This document shows, piece after piece, positions 6,569 to 12,962 of a DNA stretch of 29,392 nucleotides. This DNA is from Candidatus Acetothermia bacterium (GTDB lineage: Bacteria; Bipolaricaulota; Bipolaricaulia; Bipolaricaulales; Bipolaricaulaceae). The notes below the pieces were generated by a model. That model was not told where the DNA came from. It was given only the letters and a program-made list of their open reading frames with translations, and did no database searches. The DNA is taken from the NCBI GenBank assembly GCA_011057175.1, contig DSBZ01000253.1, positions 1 to 29,392 of the forward strand, in the 5' to 3' direction. A program made the translations under genes and the position numbers. Position 1 is the stretch's first letter; the number at the start of each line of letters is the position of its first letter.

Positions 6569-7137
6569 GGGCCGTCGTCGGGCTAGGGAACGTCGGACCG
6601 GAGTACGCGGCCAGCCGGCATAATGTTGGGTTCTGGGTAATCGAACGGCTCATCCCGCGCGCGAGGTGGTGCCGGGAGGTCCATCCTTGGGGTGAGGTCC
6701 ACCGATCGGCCAACGGCCTTCTCCTTCGCCCCTCCACCTACATGAACCGGTCCGGGGAGGCCGTGCGCGAGCTCCTCAGCACCTTCTCCCTCTCTCCCCA
6801 CGAGATCCTCGTCGCCTACGACGAGGCCGACCTCCCAGTGGGAAGCCTCCGGCTACGGGCTCGGGGAGGGGCAGGGACGCACCGCGGGATGGCGTCCGTC
6901 CTCGCCGCGCTGGGGACGGACGACGTGCCCCGCCTCCGGGTCGGGATCGGTCGGCCGGCGCAAGGCGGGGACTGGACTGCGCACGTCCTCTCGCCGCCTC
7001 CCCGCGCCGAGGCGGAGGCCCTGTCGGGTGCGGTGGATCTCGCCGGGGAACTGGCGTGGGCGTTCCTCAGCCACGGGCTGGCCGCGGCCCTGGACCGCTT
7101 CTCCCGTGAGGGGGGAAGGGCGGACCGTATAATCTAA
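6565..7137 (+). CDS. pth: Peptidyl-tRNA hydrolase
   Basis: Pth frees tRNAs from peptidyl-tRNAs dropped by ribosomes. At 190 residues it is of normal length. GLGNVGPEY contains Asn9, His19 of SRHNVGFW matches the catalytic histidine (E. coli His20), PSTYMNRSG carries Asn61 (E. coli Asn68), and YDEADLP carries Asp86 (E. coli Asp93). The start is TTG at 6565, since the conserved GLGN lies only six residues in and no ATG or GTG fits nearby. TTG shares TTGA with the stop codon of the L25 gene, so translation is probably coupled; no strong ribosome binding site is seen. The 3' end hosts the likely clpC promoter. Confidence 0.95.
   Translation: MRAVVGLGNVGPEYAASRHNVGFWVIERLIPRARWCREVHPWGEVHRSANGLLLRPSTYMNRSGEAVRELLSTFSLSPHEILVAYDEADLPVGSLRLRARGGAGTHRGMASVLAALGTDDVPRLRVGIGRPAQGGDWTAHVLSPPPRAEAEALSGAVDLAGELAWAFLSHGLAAALDRFSREGGRADRII
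7105..7133 (+). promoter_or_regulatory. Probable internal promoter for clpC within the pth tail
   Basis: A consensus TATAAT (7128-7133) overlaps the last pth codons, with a poor -35 match (CGTGAG, 7105-7110) at 17 nt. The start codon of clpC at 7151 follows GGAGG (7140-7144) at 6 nt. This could allow stress-specific transcription of clpC-radA-disA apart from the upstream genes. No CtsR operator that I could recognise is present. Confidence 0.45.
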
Positions 7138-7150
7138 TCGGAGGTCGTCG

Positions 7151-9562
7151 ATGTACGAGAAGTTCTCGAAGGATTCCATGAGGCTCCTCGCCGCGTCCCA
7201 GGAGGAAGCGGGGGACTGGCGCCACCGCTACGTGGGGACGGAGCACCTCTTGCTCGCCGCGGCGCGCATAGAGGGGTCGCGGGTGGCGCGGTTCCTCGAC
7301 GCCAAGGGGCTGACCTACGAGCGGATCGCGCGGTTCGTGGAGCGCCAGAAGGGCCGGGGGAAGGTCCACGTCCCCGCCGACGAGCTCGAGCCGACCCAGC
7401 GCCTGCGGCGGGTGATGAAGCTCGCCTACGAGGAGGCGCGACGGGAGGGGGTGGAGGCGATCGAGCCGGAACACCTCGTGTTGGGGATCCTTCGTGAGGG
7501 GGAATGCACGGCGGCGGAGATCCTACGGGCGCAGGGGATCGACCTCCGGTCCGCCCGCGAGCACTTCGCCCCCGGCCGGCGAGGGGGGGTGCGGGTGCGG
7601 ACGAGCCATGCCCGCCTCCCCGGGGAACTCGGGGAGTTCGGCCGCAACCTGGTCGAGGAAGCGGCGAGTGGGACCCTCGACCCGGTCATCGGCCGCGACC
7701 GCGAGCTGGAGCGGGTGGTGGAGATCCTGTGCCGGCGCAAGAAGAACAACCCCGCCCTCATCGGGGAATCCGGCGTCGGCAAGACGGCGATCGTGGAGGG
7801 GCTCGCCCAGAAGATCGCCGCCGGCGATGTGCCATCCGCCCTCGCCCAGAAGGAGATCGTGGAGCTCGATATGGCGGGGATCGTTGCCGGCACGAAGTAC
7901 CGCGGCGAGTTCGAGCAGCGCCTGAAGACGATCCTCAACCAGGTCATGAGCGCGGAGAACATCATCCTGTTCATCGATGAGCTCCAAACGGTGGTCGGGG
8001 CCGGCGGGGCGGAGGGGGCGATCGACGCCTCGGCGATCTTGAAGCCGCCGCTTGCGTCCGGGGCGATCCAGTGCCTCGGCACCGCGACCCCCGATGACTA
8101 CCGGAAGTCGATCGAGAAGGACCCCGCCCTCAAGCGGCGGTTCAAGACCGTGTACGTGGACGAGCCATCCGTGGAGGACACGGTGAAGATCCTCCACGGT
8201 CTCCGGCACCGCTACGAGGAGCACCACGGGGTACAGATCACGGACGAGGCCCTCTGGCAGGCCGCCCGGCTTTCCGACCGTTACATCACCGACCAGTTTC
8301 TCCCCGACAAGGCGATCGACCTCGTCGACGAGACGGCGGCCAAGGTCCGCCTCGCGGCGACCGAACTCCCTCCTGAAGCGCGGGAGCTCCTCGACGAGAT
8401 CACCCACCTTGAGGATGAGGAGGAGGCCGCGGTGGCGGACCAGAACTACGAGCTCGCCGCCCGGCTCCGCGACCGACGAGCGACGAAGATCGAGGAGCTG
8501 AAGCGGTTCGAGGAGGTGGGGCGCGAGCCCCTGGTCCCCGTGGTGAGGGGGGAAGAGGTCGCGGCGACCGTGGCCGCGTGGACGGGGATCCCGGTCCGTC
8601 ACCTCCAGGAGGAGGACACGGCGCGGCTCGTGCAGATGGAGGAGAAGATCCACGAGCGATACGTGGGCCAGGACGAGGCGGTGAAGAGCGTGGCCCGGGC
8701 CATCCGTCGTGCCTACGCCGGGGTGAAGGATCCTCGCCGCCCGATCGGGTCATTCCTGTTCCTCGGCCCCACCGGCGTGGGCAAGACCGAGCTCGCGCGG
8801 ACCCTGGCCGGGTTCCTGTTCGGGGACGACGACGCCCTGATCCGGATCGACATGTCGGAGTACGTGGAGCGGTTCGCGGTGTCCCGCCTCGTGGGGGCCC
8901 CCCCGGGGTACGTGGGGTACGAAGAGGCGGGCCAGCTCACCGAGGCGGTCCGCCGCCGGCCCTACTCCGTGGTCCTGTTCGACGAGATCGAGAAGGCGCA
9001 TCGCGACGTGTTCAACATCCTCCTCCAGGTGATGGACGACGGGATCCTCACCGATTCCCAGGGCCGCAAGGTCGACTTCCGGCACACCGTGCTCATCATG
9101 ACCTCCAATGTGGGGAGCAAGCTGATCGTGGACCGGACCGGGGTCGGGTTCACCACCGCGGACGTCGAGAGCGAGCAAGCGTATCGGGACATGAAGAGCC
9201 GGGTGATGGGGGAGGTGCGCAAGGAGTTCTCCCCGGAGTTCCTGAACCGGCTCGACGATGTGATCGTGTTCCACTCCCTCACCCGGGAGCAGGTGAAGGA
9301 GATCGCTGACCTGTTCATTGGTCGGCTGAGGAGCCGCCTCCGCGATGAGCACGGGATCGAGCTCGTCCTGGAGCCTTCGGCGTGGGAGGTCATCACCGAG
9401 CGTGGGTACGATGAGAAGTACGGAGCCCGCCCGATGGGGAGGGCCATCGAGCGCCTCTTGGAGGACCCGATCGCTGAGCGGATCCTAACCCAGGAGTTCC
9501 CCGCGGGATGCCAGGTCGTCGCTGCGGCCCAGGACGGGGAGATCGTGGTGCGGAAGGAATAG
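7151..9562 (+). CDS. clpC: AAA+ unfoldase ClpC (ClpA/ClpB family)
   Basis: ClpC unfolds substrate proteins with ATP and feeds them to ClpP. The 803-residue protein has two N-terminal Clp repeats (about 1-140), AAA module 1 with Walker A GESGVGKT (205-212) and Walker B ILFIDE (272-277), a middle UVR segment (about 411-453, DQNYELAARLRD), AAA module 2 with GPTGVGKT (539-546) and VVLFDE (607-612), and GVGF (664-667) in the region of the ClpP-binding loop. The UVR middle domain distinguishes ClpC from ClpA and ClpB. The usual partners ctsR, mcsA and mcsB are not adjacent, so regulation probably differs from Bacillus. It is 13 nt after pth and directly abuts radA. Confidence 0.96.
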   Translation: MYEKFSKDSMRLLAASQEEAGDWRHRYVGTEHLLLAAARIEGSRVARFLDAKGLTYERIARFVERQKGRGKVHVPADELEPTQRLRRVMKLAYEEARREGVEAIEPEHLVLGILREGECTAAEILRAQGIDLRSAREHFAPGRRGGVRVRTSHARLPGELGEFGRNLVEEAASGTLDPVIGRDRELERVVEILCRRKKNNPALIGESGVGKTAIVEGLAQKIAAGDVPSALAQKEIVELDMAGIVAGTKYRGEFEQRLKTILNQVMSAENIILFIDELQTVVGAGGAEGAIDASAILKPPLASGAIQCLGTATPDDYRKSIEKDPALKRRFKTVYVDEPSVEDTVKILHGLRHRYEEHHGVQITDEALWQAARLSDRYITDQFLPDKAIDLVDETAAKVRLAATELPPEARELLDEITHLEDEEEAAVADQNYELAARLRDRRATKIEELKRFEEVGREPLVPVVRGEEVAATVAAWTGIPVRHLQEEDTARLVQMEEKIHERYVGQDEAVKSVARAIRRAYAGVKDPRRPIGSFLFLGPTGVGKTELARTLAGFLFGDDDALIRIDMSEYVERFAVSRLVGAPPGYVGYEEAGQLTEAVRRRPYSVVLFDEIEKAHRDVFNILLQVMDDGILTDSQGRKVDFRHTVLIMTSNVGSKLIVDRTGVGFTTADVESEQAYRDMKSRVMGEVRKEFSPEFLNRLDDVIVFHSLTREQVKEIADLFIGRLRSRLRDEHGIELVLEPSAWEVITERGYDEKYGARPMGRAIERLLEDPIAERILTQEFPAGCQVVAAAQDGEIVVRKE

Positions 9563-10888
9563 GTGCCCTACCGCTGCCGGGAGTGCGGCTACCGGTCTCC
9601 AAAGTGGCTGGGCCGCTGTCCCCAGTGCGGGCAGTGGGAGTCGTTTGAGGAGGTGGGCGGAGCGGTTGACGAGGGGACGGCCGCGGGGGGAGGCCTTCCC
9701 CAGATCCTCGCCGCTGTGCCCAGCGCTGCAGGGGAGCGGCTGACCACGGGGATGCCGGAGGTGGACCGCGTGCTCGGAGGGCTCATCCCCGGGGCGGTGG
9801 TCCTCTTCGGCGGCGAGCCTGGGGTGGGGAAGTCCACCCTCCTCCTCCAGCTCGCCGCCCGCCTCGTCGCCTATGGGAAGGTCCTCTACGTCTCGGGCGA
9901 GGAGGCCCCGGCTCAGGTCAAGCTGCGGGCGGAGCGCCTCGGGATCGAGGGGGATTCCCTCTATTTCCAGTCAGAGCAGGAGCTCCTGGCGATCGTGCGC
10001 GCGGTGAAGGGGCTGGAGCCGGCCGTGCTCGTCGTGGACTCCCTCCAGACCGTGCTCGCCCGTCCCGATGGGGGCGAGATCGGGAGCCTCGTTCAGGTGA
10101 GGGAGGCCGCCGCGCAGCTGGCGCGCCTGGCCAAGGGGCTGGGCATGGTCACGTTTCTCGTCTCTCACATCACGAAGGGTGGCGAGTTCGCGGGTCCGAA
10201 GACGGTCGAGCACCTCGTGGATGTGGCGGTGCAGCTCGAGGGGGTGCGGGAGGGGGAGCTCCGCCTCCTGCGCTGCGCGAAGAACCGGTTCGCGTCCACG
10301 GCCGAGGTCGCCGTGCTCCAGATGGGCCCGGCCGGGCTCTCCGAGGTGGCCAACCCCTCGCTCTTCTTCGTGTCCCAGGACCGGGCCCCCAAGCCGGGGG
10401 CGGCGATCGTCCCCGTGCTTGAGGGGTCGCGGACCCTCCTCGTGGAGATCCAGGCCCTCGTCGCTCCGGGAGGGGGGGTCGGCCCCCCCCAACGCCGTAC
10501 GGCTGGCCTTGATCTGAACAGAACTTTAGTCCTTCTGGCCGTGATCGAGAAGCACCTCGGCGTGCATGTCCGGGCGATGGACGTGTACCTCGCTGTGGCC
10601 GGCGGGCTCGAAGTGCGGGAGCCAGCGGCGGACCTCGGGGTCTGTGCCGCGATCTTGGGGAGCCTGCGGAACCGCGCCATCCCCGCTGACACCGTCGTCG
10701 TGGGCGAGGTCGGCTTGGCTGGGGATCTCCGTCCCGTGCGGAAGGGACCGGAACGCCTCCAGGAAGTAGCCAAGCTCGGGTTCGCGCGGGCGGTGGTGCC
10801 GAGCGGGCCCGTCCCCAAGCGCGTACGGTTGGAGATGGTTCCCTGTTCGACGTTGCGGGAAGCGATGGAGGCGCTGGGGCTGATCTGA
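9563..10888 (+). CDS. radA: DNA repair protein RadA
   Basis: RadA is a RecA-like hexameric helicase that extends branches during recombination. The 441 residues show an N-terminal zinc finger C5-x2-C8 ... C19-x2-C22, Walker A GGEPGVGKST (83-92), a Walker B-like LVVDS (156-160), the RadA signature K240-N-R-F-A-S-T (usually KNRFGST, here Gly to Ala), and a C-terminal Lon-protease-like domain (about 305-441, DVYLAVAGGLEVREPAADLG). The GTG start at 9563 immediately follows the clpC stop; the zinc finger begins at residue 5, so no later start is acceptable. disA follows after 1 nt. Confidence 0.96.
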   Translation: MPYRCRECGYRSPKWLGRCPQCGQWESFEEVGGAVDEGTAAGGGLPQILAAVPSAAGERLTTGMPEVDRVLGGLIPGAVVLFGGEPGVGKSTLLLQLAARLVAYGKVLYVSGEEAPAQVKLRAERLGIEGDSLYFQSEQELLAIVRAVKGLEPAVLVVDSLQTVLARPDGGEIGSLVQVREAAAQLARLAKGLGMVTFLVSHITKGGEFAGPKTVEHLVDVAVQLEGVREGELRLLRCAKNRFASTAEVAVLQMGPAGLSEVANPSLFFVSQDRAPKPGAAIVPVLEGSRTLLVEIQALVAPGGGVGPPQRRTAGLDLNRTLVLLAVIEKHLGVHVRAMDVYLAVAGGLEVREPAADLGVCAAILGSLRNRAIPADTVVVGEVGLAGDLRPVRKGPERLQEVAKLGFARAVVPSGPVPKRVRLEMVPCSTLREAMEALGLI

Positions 10889-10889
10889 G

Positions 10890-11954
10890 ATGGGGGGGAA
10901 GAAGGATCCGCGGCTGGAGTTCCTGCGGCGCACGGCCCCCGGTACCCCGTTGCGGGAGGCGATCGATCGCATCGTGCTCCTCGGACGGGGCGGGCTCATC
11001 CTCGTTGCGGATCGATCCGTGGCGAGCCCGATCATCGCCGCCGGGTTCGAGCTCAATGCGCCGTTCACCCCGCAAGCGATCGTCGAGCTGTCGAAGATGG
11101 ACCGTGCGGTGGTGGTGGATGAGGAACTGAAGACGATCCTCTACGCCAACGCCCATCTCGTGCCGAGCCCGTCGATCCCCTCCCAGGAGACGGGCACCCG
11201 CCACCGGGTGGCGGAGCAGGTCGCGCAGCAGCTGGGGAAGCTGGTGATCGCGGTCTCCGAGGACAGCCATCAGGTGACCCTGTTCCATGGGGACTGGCGG
11301 TACGAGCTTCAGGAGATCCACACCCTCCTCGCTCGCGTGTCCCAGGGGCTGCAGATCCTGGATCGGTACCGCCGGGAGCTGCGGGAGCTCCTCAGCGAGC
11401 TCGCGCCCCTGGAGTTCGAGCGCCGGGTGTTCCCCTCCCAAGTGGCAACGGTCCTCCAGCGTGCCCTGTACATGATGGAGCTGGAGCGGGATGTGGAGGG
11501 GACGCTCGTCGAGCTGGGCGTCCATCGGGAGCTGCCAGAGCGGCACCTCACCGCCCTCATGCGGGGGGTACGCGAGGAGATGGAGCTCCTCGTGCGGGAT
11601 TTCAAGTCCGATCCCCGGCCGGCGGAGGAGATCATGGATGACCTCCTCGCCCTCCCCCCGGAGGACGTGCTGAGGCCGGATGCCGTCCTCCGCCCCCTGG
11701 GGATCACCACCGAGCAGGACCTCGAGGAGCCGATCCCATCCCGGGGGTACAGGCTCCTGTCCAAGGTCCCGCGCCTGCCCCTGTCCGTGATCGAGCGCCT
11801 GATCGAGGAGATCGGGACGGTGGACAAGGTTTACCGCGCCTCCCGTCGCCAGCTCGATCGGGTGAAGGGGATCGCCGAGGCGAGGGCGCGGGCGATCGAG
11901 TACGGGCTGAGCCGGTTCAAGAACGGGTACACGGCGACGATGGACGGGTTCTAG
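10890..11954 (+). CDS. disA: DNA-integrity scanning protein DisA, diadenylate cyclase
   Basis: DisA scans DNA for branched structures and makes the second messenger c-di-AMP from two ATP. The 354-residue protein has an N-terminal DAC domain (about 10-145), a helical linker, and a C-terminal helix-hairpin-helix DNA-binding part (about 290-350, VKGIAEARARAIEYGLSRF). TGTRHR (101-106) and ILYANAHLVPSPSIP are intact. The DGA active-site motif reads D71-R72-A73: the metal-binding Asp stays, but the conserved Gly is Arg. radA-disA adjacency is widespread and matches the known antagonism of RadA on DisA. Synthesis of c-di-AMP is likely but the motif change makes it less than certain. Confidence 0.93.
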   Translation: MGGKKDPRLEFLRRTAPGTPLREAIDRIVLLGRGGLILVADRSVASPIIAAGFELNAPFTPQAIVELSKMDRAVVVDEELKTILYANAHLVPSPSIPSQETGTRHRVAEQVAQQLGKLVIAVSEDSHQVTLFHGDWRYELQEIHTLLARVSQGLQILDRYRRELRELLSELAPLEFERRVFPSQVATVLQRALYMMELERDVEGTLVELGVHRELPERHLTALMRGVREEMELLVRDFKSDPRPAEEIMDDLLALPPEDVLRPDAVLRPLGITTEQDLEEPIPSRGYRLLSKVPRLPLSVIERLIEEIGTVDKVYRASRRQLDRVKGIAEARARAIEYGLSRFKNGYTATMDGF

Positions 11955-11996
11955 CACCACGGTTGCCGGTTCGCGGTGCCGTAGGGAGGAGCGAGG

Positions 11997-12806
11997 ATGG
12001 AGGAGATGAGGCGGATCGAACGAGCGGCGAACGCGTTGGCCGAGCTGGGGAGGCCCGAGGTGGCGGTCATCCTCGGGTCGGGTCTGTCCGGGGTTTTCCC
12101 GCTCGCTGAGGAGCGAACGCTTCCGTTCACGGCCATCCCGGGGTTCCCTGTCCCGTCGGTGGCCGGGCACGCCGGGGAGGTCGCGGTGGGGACGCTCTCC
12201 GGGCGCACGGTGCTCGTCCAGCGGGGGCGCGTCCACTTCTACGAGGGGCATCCCCTGGCCGACGTCGTCCTCCCCGTGCGTGCCTACGCCCGGCTGGGGG
12301 TGGGGGCCCTCGTCCTCACCAACGCCTCGGGGGGGATCGCCCACGGCCTCGAGGCGGGGGACCTCGTCCTCCTCTCCGACCACATCAACTTCCTCGGGGA
12401 GAACCCCTTGCGTGGACCGAACTTGGATCCCGTGGGTCCCCGGTTCCCGGACATGACGGAGGTCTACGACCGGGCGCTGCGGAGGATCGCCCACGGGGTG
12501 GCGGAGGAGCTCGGGATCACCCTCAAGGAAGGGGTATACCTGGCGACCCTGGGGCCCTCCTATGAGACCCCGGCCGAGATCCGGGCGTTTCGGTCATTGG
12601 GGGCGGACCTCGTGGGGATGTCCACCGTGCCCGAGGCGATCGCCGCCCGCCACGCGGGGATGAAGGTGCTCGCCATCTCCTGCGTCACCAACCTCGCGGC
12701 GGGGGTGTCCCCCTCGCCCCTGTCCCACGACGAGGTCATCGCGACGTCCCGCCGGCGGGCGGCGGACCTGGGACGCCTCCTCAACTCGTTGGTCCCGCGC
12801 CTGTAG
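11997..12806 (+). CDS. punA: Purine nucleoside phosphorylase (trimeric, guanosine/inosine type)
   Basis: This enzyme splits purine nucleosides with phosphate into base and ribose-1-phosphate. The 269-residue protein has ILGSGLS (25-31, phosphate loop), RGRVHFYEGH (76-85), TNASGG (108-113), GPSYETPAEIR (186-196, purine-binding Glu190), VGMSTVPEA (206-214, Met208) and CVTN (229-232). Asn232 matches the residue that favours 6-oxopurines (human Asn243), so guanosine and inosine are the expected substrates. ATG 11997 follows GGGAGGAGCGAGG closely; the gap to disA is 42 nt, so it probably ends the long operon. A secreted nucleotidase lies next, suggesting joint nucleoside salvage. Confidence 0.95.
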   Translation: MEEMRRIERAANALAELGRPEVAVILGSGLSGVFPLAEERTLPFTAIPGFPVPSVAGHAGEVAVGTLSGRTVLVQRGRVHFYEGHPLADVVLPVRAYARLGVGALVLTNASGGIAHGLEAGDLVLLSDHINFLGENPLRGPNLDPVGPRFPDMTEVYDRALRRIAHGVAEELGITLKEGVYLATLGPSYETPAEIRAFRSLGADLVGMSTVPEAIAARHAGMKVLAISCVTNLAAGVSPSPLSHDEVIATSRRRAADLGRLLNSLVPRL

Positions 12807-12848
12807 AGCCGCACCGAGCGCGGACCTCTGCCCTGGAGCTCCTCCCAT

Positions 12849-12857
12849 TGGTATAAT
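12849..12857 (+). promoter_or_regulatory. Extended -10 promoter of the nucleotidase gene
   Basis: TGGTATAAT is a perfect extended -10 element (TGnTATAAT) in the punA-nucleotidase gap. No good -35 is seen 17 nt upstream, as is common for extended -10 promoters. Transcription would start near 12864 and give a leader of about 100 nt. Confidence 0.6.
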
Positions 12858-12875
12858 CGGACCGCGGAGTTGAGG

Positions 12876-12904
12876 CCCCTTATCCGGATCCGGGGCGGAA
12901 GGGG
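12876..12904 (+). promoter_or_regulatory. Possible hairpin in the nucleotidase mRNA leader
   Basis: CCCCTT (12876-12881) can pair with AAGGGG (12899-12904), enclosing the palindrome CCGGATCCGG (12884-12893). It falls in the early leader. It matches no riboswitch class I recognise and may simply be a stability element. Confidence 0.25.
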
Positions 12905-12950
12905 GTGAGAGAGGGAAGCACGTGCAGTACACCCAATGAGCCACCACCCA

Positions 12951-12957
12951 AAGGAGG
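12951..12957 (+). promoter_or_regulatory. Ribosome binding site that sets the nucleotidase start
   Basis: AAGGAGG lies 5 nt before the ATG at 12963. It makes that ATG the start, not the in-frame ATG at 12936, whose extra nine residues would spoil the signal peptide. Confidence 0.8.
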
Positions 12958-12962
12958 GGAGT

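Noticed and set aside
6868..6900. Arg in the Pth loop GGAGTHRGMAS where many homologues have Asn
   Set aside because: Arg at this place occurs in otherwise normal Pth proteins as far as I recall, and the main catalytic residues are intact, so it is not reported as a defect.
10170..12494. A 774-codon open frame on the minus strand opposite radA, disA and punA (and its mirror 16899-19223)
   Set aside because: It is antisense to three well-identified genes, has low-complexity His/Arg/Pro-rich content and no recognisable domain. Long antisense frames are expected at this GC content.
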